The notes below the pieces were generated by a model, which was given only the letters and a program-made list of their open reading frames with translations, searched no databases and had not been told where the DNA came from. Positions 49,220-62,600 of a stretch of 64,000 nucleotides of DNA are shown piece after piece. The stretch is from NCBI RefSeq assembly GCF_040954835.1, contig NC_090714.1, forward strand, positions 2,158,501-2,222,500, written 5' to 3'. This DNA comes from Lepisosteus oculatus. Taxonomy: Eukaryota; Chordata; Actinopteri; Semionotiformes; Lepisosteidae. Both the position numbers and the translations under genes were made by a program. Within the stretch, counting starts at the first letter, position 1. Each line of letters begins with the position of its first letter.

Positions 49220-51558
49220 ATTACTTCCCGTTTCTTAATGAGTCGGCTCTTAGCTTGCTCCAGGATTTACAGTCTCAGTTCAAACTACCTGCGTCTTTCT
49301 TTTTCTGCTTCTCTGTCCCCCGAGGACGTGGTCGTCTACACATTCAACGCATAACAAGGAAAACAAGGGATGAGGGCTGACTTCATACCGACATGAGGCA
49401 GCTGTTATTGTTTGGAATAGGGGTTGGACTGTTACACATGAAGAATCTTTCTGGGACATTATAAACCTTGGAGTCATTCGTATAGAGCTCTCCATTGCTT
49501 GGGTCCACGGTGCTGTTTTCAGGGAGCTCTGCTGCTGAGGCCAATTGTTATTAACGCAGAACTTACTCCTGCATACCGGTCTGACTTAATTTAAGGGCCC
49601 TTTTGATAGGAAACTAGGGGAAACCACTAATGGTGTAAAGGGCAGTTTGGGGGGAGGGCAATATTTTATTGTATTATTCTTATTTAGTCATGATTTAAAA
49701 AAAAATATGAATAACGATTAATTCTGCTCAAGTTTTAATACGCCAAATCATTACTGAATGATGGTGCCAGTTGAATATTATTATCCTGTTATGTTTCTTT
49801 ATTTAGAAAAAGTAACTTTTTAGTGTTTAAAAAGAACACTAAATTCATTGGTAAGCAGGGGTTGTAAATGTTAGTCTTCTTAAAGCTAGCATGGCACACA
49901 CGCAAGTCAATGAATGTGCATATACACCACACTGTTTTATTAATAATGATGGCTTTCCCCTTTCCATTTTTCAAGCTTTCTGTCCCTCTGTTCTCCCAGA
50001 TGGTGCAGCCCGTTTTGCCAGGGGGCATCATTATTTTATACTGGAAAGATTTCAGTCTTATGTTGACACCTTTTATTCCCTTCTGCAATGTCAGCAAACC
50101 GGGAGCTGGGGGTTATTTTTGCTTCTCTCATGTCTAATTTAAGAGTTGTTAGTTTAAGGGCTCATAACGCAATTACAGTTGGAACTCTTGTTGATGATAA
50201 GTTTGGACAACATGCTTTATTCAAATCCAGGTTTGATTTATTCCAGAATGATGTACATTGGTCACACTGGCCAATTGGGAGTCAGAAATTCCCCCCAAAA
50301 TGACTGATTAAACAAAGAAAAACAGGCTTCCTATTCTCCACAGGCTGAACTTTCTTAAAACAAGACCCCAAAACACTGACTCTTTATTTCTAGTGTGCCA
50401 AAATTAGAGAGCCCTGAAATTGGGGGAAAATAGCAGTGTAATTGCTGTTGCTCTGTACTCTATCAACTATTGACCTTTTCAACATCTTACAAAACTGGCT
50501 CTACATACTTTCAGAAGCTAAGGTTTCTCTGCACTGTTTCAGCTTGTCTGATAGAACAGTTTTCTTGAGGCTGGGGAGAATGTGGGCAGATAAATAATCA
50601 TAACATGGCTAGAAGAGTGCCAAGAACTTAGTTTTGTATTTTTTTTTTAGGAAATAGCTATGCCAAAAAGACGAGAACAAAATATCGGGCTAGGTTATAC
50701 ACGGCAAAGGTAGTGAGCAGGAAAGAGGGGAGAGTAATTTGGAAATAAGGACAAAGAAATTGCTCTCCCTGCCTTCAACATTCTTTTCATCTGCTGCAGC
50801 TCCACACTGAAAGGAACATAAGGCCATCTTCAAAAACATATTAGACATAAGCCCATAATTACCTAAATTGACGTGCCGTTTTTTTCTTCTGGTCACCAGT
50901 TCCCGGCAGTATTAATGGTGCCGAGGACATCTGAAGAATGTACGAGCCTGGAAGTGAAAGGATTAGGGTGGAATTCGCTGGCCGGCTTCATCCTCGCTGG
51001 CAGCAGGTCAGAGGGGCAGAAAGGTCCACACACCGCATGGATCGGGGTGCCTCCTGGATTCACACACGAACGGGCGAAAGCATCTGGGATCAAGGACAAA
51101 CTGCAAAAAAGTAATAACCTTGTTACAAGAGTAGAATTAGATACTGGAGGTATTTTGTCTCTAGAACCACCAGCTCATACTGTCCACCCTATAGCCATCA
51201 GCAGCACTCAAACCTTGCTGCATCTTACTCTATACTGATGAAATAGTGTATCCCAATCCCAGCCTCGCCTGGCAATAGTGAGTGTTTCCATCATGCATAT
51301 GCTCCTAGTCTCTCTCTGTTTGGGTTTCTGTGTACCCCTCGGGACAATCCTGTCACCTCTCACTCTTGTTCTACCAAAATACATGAAATTCTGAAAAGGA
51401 AAACCATTTCAGTATATGTCACTGTGTGTTTAGGATCTTGGCAGTGTTGGCATTATATTGAAAAGCTGAATGACAGAATTTGAGGTAGCGGCACAATGAG
51501 GAACAATAAGAAACCTACAACATCTTTATATCTTTACTCTTAATGAGCATATCATTAG

Positions 51559-51744
51559 GCAGCAGTGTGGAGTAGTGGTTATGGCTCTGGACTCATACCT
51601 GGAAGACTAAAATACCAGGTGGGGCTGTTGCACCCTTGAGTAAGTTACTTCACTCACAAACAGTAGTTTCCATAAAATACACAGCTATAGAAATTCATTC
51701 AAATATAAGTCTCTTTAGATAAAAGCCTCAGCCAAGTAAATGAA
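51559..51744 (+). mobile_element. V-SINE-like tRNA-derived SINE
   Basis: The head GGCAGCAGTGTGGAGTAGTGG continues as a tRNA-like region. The centre CACCCTTGAGTAAGTTACTT matches the conserved core CACCCTTGAGCAAGGCACTT of fish V-SINE-type elements. The 3' end TTTAGATAAAAGCCTCAGCC matches the common LINE-related tail TTGGATAAAAGCGTCTGCC. Complete end to end but diverged. Confidence 0.75.
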
Positions 51745-52869
51745 GACTAATAATTAACAGGTTCGTTGAAAACCTGAACCAAAAATCTCATGCTGTACTT
51801 GTGAAGGTTAAGGTTTTGACTGAAAACTGCAGAATAAAAGTAAATGTCTTGTTAAGAGACTTGATGGTTAAAATCCACTTCTCCGCAAATCGGTTATGTC
51901 ACGTTATAATTGGCTTCTGGGAAAAACAGCTCTGGTATGAATGTGAGCGTGTGTGTGTCTGCACTCATCTTGTTCCCAGTTCTTTGCCTAGATGATCTCT
52001 GCCTCCCCAGCAACCCTGAATTGGAGAAACCAGTTAGGAAATGGATGGATGGACATATATATATTCCAGTATATAGCGTGTTAATCAATTTGCATGATTT
52101 AGATCATGCATAATCCTCGTTTTTCCACTGTCTATGTATTGTATATTTCAAGTACATGCCACATACCCTTTATTTTGGTAGTTTTCAAGAAACCTTTGAA
52201 TATTTAAATATTAATACTTTTTAAATACATGCTTTTCTTGAAGGCCTGTCAACTACAATTTGAGAAATAACCTTTTATGAGGAACTTTATAAAAAGCCTT
52301 GGTAAACTTACCATATCATATGCTCGGCTTCTACTACAGCTTGTTCAAAGACCTCTAACAAGTTCAGCAAAATCTCCTTTTTTAAATCTGCTTTAACAAT
52401 CCCATCAAGCACTATTGCTATACAGATTATTCTCTCCATTAGTCGTCATTATCAATTATATTATAAAAATAGGGGACTTTAAACATTAGCAAAGGAGTTA
52501 CTATACTAAAGGACTGATACTAATACTGTGCAGATTCGTTCCATGAGTGATTCTGAGCTGCAGAAAGCTGTGCACAAATGGTTTCTGCATATTTATGTAG
52601 GGTCATCTAGACAGTGTGGGGAAGCAATAAAAAGCAAGCAGAATATATCTGGGTGCAACGTAAATCAAAGTGTGCAGTTTAAATGAAGGGTAATTATACA
52701 AATGTTTTAAAATGCACTAACAGGTTTGCACTCACTATACTTCAGTTATGGTTACTTTACCACCAGAAGGATAAACTTAGACCTACATTAATAATGACTT
52801 CCTTTGGGAGTTTGTCATACAGACAAGTTTGAATTACTAAGTCTCATCAGTCAAGAATAAAGAAGATTG

Positions 52870-53450
52870 AGAGGAGAAATTGAATGGTGTTCTTGAGCAT
52901 GAATGCTCTTTTCTATGTGCAGTGCTACACCACCCCTTGTTCTGCCTTTTCTGTCTCATCGAAATGACATGTGTCCACCGATGTTGTATTCACCATCACC
53001 ATCGCTCTCTGTTAGCCATGTTTCAGTGATTCCGGTCACATTATAATCTCCTGCTAGTACAGTGGCTCTTATTTCTTGTATTTTGTTCCTAATACTCCCA
53101 GCATTCCTGTATAAAAACTTAATTACCAGGTTCTTTGACGTTTTATTTTTCCTTTGTGTTCTCTTTTTGGCTCTATGTATCCTGTTGGATCCCCTTTCCA
53201 TTCCAGTTTAAAAGACTTGGAATGCCTCTGGAGATCCGGTCATGTGCTATGTTTACAGATGAGCTTTTCTTGTTGTCCACCTTGGCGTGGTCTTTAGCCC
53301 GGTAGCTGTGTTGGTGAGCCAGCAGCAAGCACTGTGATAATGCAGCTGAGCGGCTGGAGTATTCGGCCCCGTGGCTGTATTGGCCTGTCAGGACCCTGTG
53401 CTGCGTCAGCGTGGCTGGCGCGATAGTGGCACAACTGGTCATCAAGCCTG
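52870..53450 (-). pseudogene. L2/CR1-like LINE, broken endonuclease ORF
   Basis: Reading down from 53201 the frame gives FLYRNAGSIRNKIQEIRATV, then GDYNVTGITETWLTESDGDG and EYNIGGHMSFR. This is the start of the apurinic-like endonuclease of non-LTR retrotransposons; NAGSIRNK and GITETWL are hallmarks. After MSFR an in-frame TGA is followed by DRKGRTRGGVALHIE, the normal continuation, so the stop is a later mutation. Upstream, in another frame, CLLLAHQHSYRAKDHAKVDN and NKKSSSVNI appear to be the N-terminal linker, so at least one frameshift also occurred. No reverse transcriptase is present. Sequence to about 53.71 kb may be the element's 5' part. Confidence 0.85.
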
Positions 53451-56290
53451 GAGGCCAGTATTATTACAGGAGCGGGATTCTTGAGCCCGGAGGTTGGTCT
53501 GGCTTCACGTCAGCCTGTACAGAGGCAGAGGCTGACGTGGAGGTCTTGTGTCACCGGTGCTGTGACTTCTTCTCGACGAAGTCACTCCGTGTGCAGAGCT
53601 GATCCCTGCTCCAGTGAGTGCCGACGTCCAGACTCTTGGGAGCTGCATCTCGGGTAGAGGAAAAGATTTTAAGAATTGGGGGAGACCTTGGTGAAAGTAA
53701 CGCCCCATGTTGTAACCCCCTGAGAATAGAAGCCAGAGAATCTAGAGACGATTCCTGACCCCTGGGACTGAAGTACTGTAAATACTTAGGCAATTGAGTA
53801 TTTGGAATCTCAATTTCTTCCACAGTGAAAAGAGGGATGTGTATGATAGACATGCAGGTTATGCATGAGTTTTGGCAGAATTAACCAGCTCCCAAGACCG
53901 AGAAAGCAGCAGGTCTGGAAAAACAATAGGAAACACTCCATTAAAGGATTAAGGATTTGGGGCTCCAGTTACACTCTGTACTAAATCAACATGTTCTGTA
54001 ATGTGTGAGGGGAGCTATTTCACTCCTGAGATTTATGCTACTGAAAATACACGGGGAAGTTTATTGATCCATTTCTCTAGCTCAACAATACTTTGCATAT
54101 ATACCACGATTTTACTGTACATTTCTAAAGGGTAGAGAAGAATTGAAGAATGCATAGGCCAATTTGAATCAAGGACAATTATATTATAAATGTAGAAGTT
54201 TTATCTGAATTAATAAAGTTTTTTACCATCAGAAAGTTAGGCTGAAAGGTAAAAAATAAAGTTTGCTGTGGGTCTTACCTTGTACTTTTAAAAATGCACA
54301 AAATAGTCTACACTACTCTTGTTCCTTAAGAGTTTTTATTGAAAGGCAATCCACCTTGTTCTAGCAAGAAATTGGCACAGTTAGCATTGATTTACATCAG
54401 GTAGGTTTTAGTCTTCAGTCAGAGATCATGAACATGCTTGCATTCGTTGAAATGTAAGACTTTAGGGCAAAAAACACCAACCAGAGTGTATACAATAAGT
54501 TATTAAAAAGTAATGTACAGTATCCAAATCAACACCACACCCTTATGTATACTGTTAACTGCTGAACGTAACTGTTGCTTAATGTTAGCAAGAATGTAAT
54601 TTAAAATTCAAATTACTGTAGGCAACTAATCAACTGTAACCTTGCAATACAGTGAAGCACAAATCCTCTCGCATCACTTCAGTGAATAAATGAAAATTGT
54701 GTATGAAATTTTAGTTTTTACAATCCCGGTTTATTTTAGGAGTGCATTTGTTACTGTTCAGTTGGTACTATGAAAGTAAGAGTGCCCAATCATCAGTCGT
54801 GGAGAAAGACTCTCTTTAATAAGGGCAATAACTTCAGTGAAAGGATCAGACTGTAAACTGTAAGCCAATAAAATGGATTCATAATCTCTTTGCTGGAAAA
54901 ACTCTGCATTAATCAACACACAACACCCAACTCTTCCTCAGAGGCCATAAACAGTGGTATGGAGCTCATCTACAACCATCTGTCTGTACTCTCCTGTAAT
55001 CTCCTGTCAGAACAGTTGTAAAAACACAATAGGTATTTAAGCCTCACTGTTGTTTTAAGAGATACCAACATAGCCTATTGTTAGTGTGAATACAGTCAAA
55101 CGGGTAGAAGATCATTTCAAAATGCCATTTGTTAATTTTGGAATTGTGCAAAGATCGAACTGAAGATGACATGGTAGCTTATCATAAATGTTCTAAACAG
55201 TTCTGCTGCTGGTACAACTGTGCCATAGCTGTTGCCAATGAAAACTCCCGCCTGGATGTATGTTATTGTAAGTTATCACCACTTCTTGAGTGGGTGAAGG
55301 CACAAAGACATGACGATATCCCCTGATAACAGAGATCCTTCTGTGTACTATTGCCAAGGATACAGTTTTGCCATGATATAAATATCACAGCACTGTTGTG
55401 GTTAAAAATAGGTTATTTCATTAACAGGTCAAAGTAACATGTAGTAAAGCTACCAAAGATAAAATTACCAGGTTTCTTCTGTGAACAAATGAGACAGTAG
55501 GGCTGTAACAACAAACTCCACCACACGACAGGGCTGTGACTGACAAGATGGAGAGTGTGTGGTGGGAGTTTAGATTTCACTTGACGGTTCCCATCATCTG
55601 CTAATTAAAATACTTTCCCCATGTCAACAGACAGAGCACTACATTTTAAATACTTGTGCTGATCACGTGGTAAATGCTCAGAACCAAGGTTTCTTTGAAA
55701 GCAGTCATGAATTATGATCATGTCACAATTATATCCTTAATTAATTTATTAGCAGTTCCCTCAGAGAAAACCAAAGTTGAAGTAGCACACTAGTATTATG
55801 TTGCACATATAGAAACATTAGCCATTCCTTATGAGTTTTCAGTATCAATAATGGAGTAGGTTGCTGGCCACTGTACTGTTACACAATTAACCAAGACCCA
55901 TTCCACACAAGCGAGCCAGTTATAGTCAACCTGTAGATATGGGAAAACCAGACAGCACTTCCCCCAGGGAGGAAGCAGATTCCAGGTTATAGAGTGAAAG
56001 TAGAGATCCTTCAATCCAGGGCAGCACGGTACAGGCTGACATCTTCTTCCCCTTACAGTTCAGATGCTCAAATCAGTCTCCTTTGGATACCTCTGCTCAC
56101 TTTTAAACTGTGGGTGGTGCCCTCTTTAGGACATAACTTGTACACACAACACGAACTACATTACAAGGTTATACAAAAGCTCAACCCAGTACATGTCAGT
56201 GTTTGGCTGGGAAAAAAAACTTTTTGTAAAGCCTGATCTGCCCACCGGATTTTTGCACATTCTCAGTTTAACATGCTCATAACAAAAATA

Positions 56291-56609
56291 GCAAATCCAT
56301 CCATCCCTCTTTTTCGCAGGATCGCAGGGGAGATGGAACCTGTCCCAGAAAGAAAGAAAAGGCACAGGGCTGGATCCAGCCTGAATGGGACACCAGTCCA
56401 TCACAGGACACACACAGACACAACCACACACACCAGGGCCAGTTCTACCAGAAGCCAATTACCTCACCAGTATGTCTTTCGACTGTGGAAGGAAACTGGA
56501 GCACCCAGAGGAAAGTGTAACTCCAAGCAGAGAGCACCCCGGGAATTGAACCCAGGGCCCGAGCACTGCAAGGCAGTAATGCTGAACACGGCACCAACAT
56601 GCTGCCCCC
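56291..56609 (-). mobile_element. tRNA-headed fish SINE, near full length
   Basis: On the minus strand it starts GGGGGCAGCATGTTGGTGCC and has a well kept B box (GGGTTCAATTCC). It continues with CTTGGAGTTAC, GGGTGCTCCAGTTTCCTTCC and ACAGTCGAAAGACATACTGG, and ends near CCTGCGATCCTGCG with a short GGAT repeat. This order is that of a very common ray-finned fish repeat. ORFs of 100 and 115 codons across it are chance. Same family as the truncated copy at 49.03 kb. Confidence 0.75.
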
Positions 56610-59600
56610 AAAATGCCTAATATAATTTCCATTTCATTAACAGTTCATTAAAATATTGCAGTTGAAAAATAAAACCAAACATGCTATTTAAAATCTTTTA
56701 TAAAACCATGGCCTACTGACCTAAAAAACTGTTCGAAGCGGCTCTGAAGGTTACCAGGTTCACCTCCTCTGTCCACTACCTGCTCTAAAGCCGTGTGAAA
56801 CCCATGTTCGTAGTCATAGCATCTCATGCCTGTCGGAGAATAACAGAGGTACTTGGCAGTTTGGCTTTTAACACGTGTTAAAAATGGAAACTATCAGAAT
56901 GATGCAAAGACTTGACAGTTTTCAGAAAATTGAATCAGTTACAAAACTGAATCAGCCAACCATATGTTATTTTAGAGTTAAAGTTGATCAGTACCCCACT
57001 AGTATAGTTCTGTCTGATAACAGATTAGAGGCAGTGAATTACACAGACTGTACAGTTCTGACCTTTTTGTTAAGCATCACCCAGGGGGGGCTTAGAACAC
57101 CACTCACCACCTTCCCCACTCCTGGAATCTCATCAGCTGCTTCTAGTGTTCTTTCACCTCTGACCTGGCAAGGTCATGAACTCTGACCCTTCTGGGTAAG
57201 ATTAAAAACCTGGTCAAAGATGTTCACCCTGAGCTTAGCTCCAGCAGAGACACTTTAAAATAAGACCTGCTTATCAGCCCATGCTCATTACGGCATTAGG
57301 GGTTAATTTGTGACACGAAATAGGATTTGTCATGAATTGAGGCTTTCCCCTCCTGACTTTGATGTGTACATCTGTTTATACACATGTTATTTAATTGGTC
57401 TCCTAAATGAAATAAGTGTTATATTTTAGAATTAAAAAAGCATAGTGATTCGCTAGGACAGCTTATTTGAGAGGAAAATGTGGAATTATATAGCATGAAA
57501 GTACTGGCATTTAGCACACAGAACATTTCTAAAGGGTTTGCTCACATTTTCTAGCAGTCCTAGTAACATTACTGGTCATGTCAAAAACTTTATAAAGGAG
57601 TCCTTTGATAATTTCAATCCTTCTTAATATGAGGCAATTGTTATATTTTCTTTTCATCTGCAGCGTTTAGACTTATTACAATACATGTAGTGTGCTTTTC
57701 ATTAGGATATTTGATGAACTTTAATTACATCACCAAATAATTTAAATGCCAATGATTGTGAAATCCATTAACAATGGGTATTCCTGTCACCCCTATCCTC
57801 TCATGGAATTGCCAAAGCTTAGCTAGAACATTTGTCAAGAGAGGCAGACTTGGAACGAACTAACTGGTGTCTACTTGAAGGTGACTTGATAAACGTGATA
57901 AACGCCAGCTCCAGCTCCAGATGTATTTTGCTTGGGGCAGGGGCTTCTCACCTGGTCAGACAAGTCCTATAGGCAGGCAAGAATGACACCAGGAGTTACA
58001 GTACAAGCGCCGAGACTGGAATACTACTCCACTCTCATGAAGGTAGCCAGAGGTAACTGTATGACATCCGTGTAACATGACCAGACTTGTTAGATTCTGC
58101 CATTCGATCCCTACCCCAGGAACTGTAGAATCTGTATTCCGGATGGCCACGGCTGGTGCCTGGGATAAGGTAGTGGGTTCCGGCAGTTGCCATGGCTCTG
58201 CCTAAAGCTTCTGAATGAAATCCGCAGACTGGTACATCCAATGTACCTGAGCGTCACCCCAAACCCTGAAGCTCTCATCTGATTTTTCCACCGGCAATCT
58301 GCAGGAAATAGTGTAAGAGACCTTTGGGGGACAATGTTGTATCCATGCTGTGTACTTCTGTGCATGACAACGTGAGAGGAACCAAAATTCTCCCTGGTAG
58401 TGAAGATGTTAACAAAGGGAGTCCAAGAGCAAGTCCAGGTCAGTCTTGCTTCACCCAACCCCAGAGCACTCTGACTTTGACTTGTCACCATTCACTATGG
58501 ACAGTGGGTCCAGCGTGGTACCATCCTCTCCAACCGACACAGTCCACTCATCAAACCTCACGTGGAATAACATCCCCCAGTCAGAAACTGCTTTTAGGAA
58601 TGTGTATTAAGTTTGGCCTAAGAAGCTTTGGCGAAACCTGTTTTGCTGGGCCCAACTACCTGGCTTTCTTGTAGGACAAGGAAGTCAGGACCTCCATACA
58701 AAAAGAGAACTTAACCAAGGGTTAGCTGTAAAGGGGGACAGTAGGGTGGTGGAGGGGATGTGAGCAAGAGGGCTTCACGGGAGCATTAAGAGTTTTTTGT
58801 GAAGTGACGTCATGAAGGAGGACGAGTTAGTTTAAGGTGGCGGATGGAAACCAGGATTGCTGTCATCTCTCATACACTTTTCCATTAAAATCTCATTTTT
58901 GTCTTGAATTATTAAGGATAACATTGCAGTGATACAACGACCAAAGCCTGCTTGTGGTACAGTACAAGAAGTGAGACAAGCCGTAGTTTTTGTGCTGGTG
59001 TATGGATTCTGGATTATTGTATCCGGGTTGGGATTCAGCCTCACAATCAGCTGCTCGAGAGTGAGACACATGCTTCTGTAGTTCACTGTTAACAGTAGGC
59101 ATACACAGATACACAATAGGCCTGTCTACACAGCAGGTTCTCCATGGTAACATCCTCTTAAGTCTAAAATTAATAATTTTGTTCGTTGAGGATGGATTAA
59201 TGCTGTGGACACAGATAAAGCAAAAGCCACATTGTTTGATTATTGCATTCTTGAAAGAAACCTAGCCTGGTCTAGTTTCAAATGCTTCCCAACACAGTGT
59301 AAGAGCACCGGGTATTCATGACACATTTTTTCCATTTGATTCCTACGCCAGTGGGATAGACTGGATATCACTCTCCTCGGCTTCATTATCTTTGGTGCCT
59401 CAGAGGTAAATTCCACTTTTTCTGCTTCACTGTGGAGTGATAGGGGAGGATTTACATTTTAGCTGACATGTTCAATGAGGAGAGTTTCCACTCGCTGCAG
59501 AGAAATTTCGGTCTCAACGCGAGGTACCTGAATCCTCTTTCACTGTTACTCACGTGCTTATTGCCTCCTATGTTTGTAAACCCAATTCCCAAGTTCTAAT

Positions 59601-62600
59601 TTCTTAGGGGAAAAACGGGAAGATTGATTTTGTTCCTCTCATGTTTTTCCTTTAAAGGCAGCTCATAAATCCGTAGCATCTATCGGAATTAGGGATTTTA
59701 AGGTTACAGAGGAAGAATATCTATTTCAAAATATCTAGGAATATTTGGCTCCCAGAAATCATGATTATTTCAATTTTCTTCACAACTTTCCTTCAGTCTG
59801 TGTATCCAATGTCTGCCCATGGGGCACTATGGGGACTTTTCTTACATATGTTCTGGGAGGCCTAAAAATAGCTGAGTATTGAACGTGGGTTTGTGGTTGT
59901 TTTGTCCACTGTCCTAGACAAGGAGGTTAATGATTCTGGGCTCCTTCCCACCCTCTTTAAGAGATGTTGAAAATCTTGTGGAATCCTCCACACTCCCTTT
60001 TCTTGCACCACTTGACTACAATTCCTAGTCATTTGCAAGAGCTAGGACCCATGGAGCCAGGGGGAGTGAGCAGAGAGGTTGGATTGCAGGTTGGGTCCTT
60101 ATTTGAAACTTCTCCTTCTGTTGTAGAGTTGCAGAGACTGTGTGTTCGGGGGAAATGTTTTGGTTCCCTTTTGTCTGGGTTTTGAGCATTTCAACAAAAA
60201 ATGCTCACAAAGGACACAAAAAGCAGTCTTTGAAACCCCTCTTGCCTCCTCCAGTATCTTATCTCAATCTCCGCCATATTCTTGCACGGTTTGGTCTTTA
60301 TCTTGAATCGAGATTGAGAAGTGCAGTTTCACAATGCAGACGCACATCGAGTTGGCTTTCCATTTAAAAACAAAGGCATTACTGTGTGTGAGTGGCCTTG
60401 GGCTCCTTAAACCCTCAAGTGTCAAAAGCCTGCCGTCTTGTGATTCAATACCATTGATTTTAAAGTCTGGCAAAGCAGCGACTGGAGTTTTATGGGTTTT
60501 CCTAGTGTTTCAGACTTTTTTTCATTCATTACCAAGTCTTTGTTATGCAAATGTGGTGAGGTGGGGCTGGAAGAACAATTGCTTCCATTGGGTTAATTAG
60601 GTTCACATGGCTGTTAGATGTACAACATCAGTGGCTTTTGCTTTACAACATTAAAGACAAATTTGGGGGATTGGCAGCTTCATAGATGAATAGAAAGATT
60701 AAGGCAATTTGGATCACTGTCTTGCCTGAAGGAAAATCCTACATTTTCCTTATTTCATGCAATGTTAGATTACATTATGTAAATACTGGTCTTTATAGAG
60801 TGGAATTGCAATAAACTCTTGCCCAGAGTTCGTGCTATGAGCATGTGATATGAAGGAACTGAGCCAAAAGCTGAAATAACTTCTCCAAAACGTCTCCGTT
60901 ACATTTTTTATGCTGCAGAAACCCAAATTGTTTAAGTGTGCTTTTTATTGAAGAAGTGTGTGTAAAGAGACCAAGGCATATCTTATAGAAAGGTATGCAC
61001 TTTTAAGAGCATGTAGTTTATTTAAAAATGGGTTTGTTGATAATATGCATCAGTAAATGTTTTCAGAAAAATAAAGCCTTCTCGTGAACCATCCTAAACA
61101 ACCCCTTAACTTTTATTTGCCTCAGGACTGATTTTAAGTGACTACGTTTTAGACGGTATTTAAGATGGGGGCATAAGGTTGCTTTTGCTAAATATTTCAA
61201 CAAATGAAATGAAAAATTTTGATTGGTATTAAGTGTGTCTGGATTTGAAGCTCCATTGTCTGCTTAGTGAATAAGATAGAAACTTTCTGTATATTAGATC
61301 TGCTTATATGAAATATGTGCATGGCTTGATCATTTTGACAAAATGGCAAAAATAAAAATAAAAACTCTCTTTAGAAACTCTCTAAGATTATTTTAAAAAC
61401 AACATGATGCACTGAATGCCACTGTTAAGCAGTTAAAAGCTGACTACTTGTATACACAAGTAAATCTCTTTGGCACAATGACAGAAACCCCTATCTTCAG
61501 TCAGCCAAAACCTAAAGCGTGTTTCAACGAAGCATTAAACGAAAAATCAGCTTCCTAGCATATTGAAAAAAGAAACAAAGAACAACAACAAAACACTACA
61601 AGTCTAAGCACAGTATCTGAATTATATACTGTATTAAAATGGAAAACTTTCAAAATTTAAGTATCTGTAGTTTTCGTTTAAGATTTTAATTGATGATTGG
61701 ATTTAGAGAAAGTTATGACAACACAGCCATTAATCTATTTAACTATCTTGATTCTGAGGATCTAAAACATTCTAAAGGGGATAGTCACACACAATGTAGT
61801 TGACAGAAGTAGAGAATGACCGGCAAAGTTCTTGCAAAACAAGCAAATCCAGGTTCTCAAAGAGACAGATGTCAAGTTACTGTCTCAATACCAGAACATA
61901 ACAGCGCACAGTATTTTCGACAGGAGCCTACAAGATTCATTCGGGTTCTCTGGTCAGAGAAAGGTGGCCATTTGTGATGCTTTTCTCAGCTGATTTAACG
62001 GACTTGAACTTTAAGAAGGGTCCCAATTGTAGTCGTAAAATAACTCAATAACATCTGTAACAGCACTTTCTGGGAGCAGATCACTTCCCAGGAAAATGCT
62101 AGCGTATGAAACTTTAAAGGTTTACAGAAGAGACAAAAACAGTGATTTCCAGAATGATTCATAGTCCCAACAAAAAAGGAATAAAAATATCATACAGTGG
62201 AAATATTTGTAGAATGGATATCTTGCTTAAAAATATTTAAAACATTGTTGTGTAATCTTAAAGTGACGAGATAAGCTTGCACCCTCTTCCTGTGTTACCA
62301 CACATCAGTAGTCTTTAATTACCTAATAAATGGGTACCACAGTGGAAAGAAGTAGACTTTTTGTGGGAACTTCTACAGCTATCCCCAAATTTGTGGAGGT
62401 CAATGACAGTACTTCCGCAAGCAAAAGTCTTTCAGTGAGGAAAAGCTTTCTGACTTTAACCATGACGATGCATGATACTTCTTAATGTCTTCCAATGCAT
62501 TACCTTCTTTTATACCCAAGGGAAATGGGAAAACCTTGGAAGCATCTATATACTGCAGTTCCAGAGGCTTCCACTTCACTTCCAAAGACCAGTATGCTAC

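Noticed and set aside
56156..56620. ORFs of 100 and 115 codons
   Set aside because: They lie across a tRNA-headed SINE and read repeat sequence.
62400..62585. 61-codon minus ORF considered as an exon of a neighbouring gene such as PRKAR1B
   Set aside because: No cyclic-nucleotide-binding motifs and no clear splice sites.
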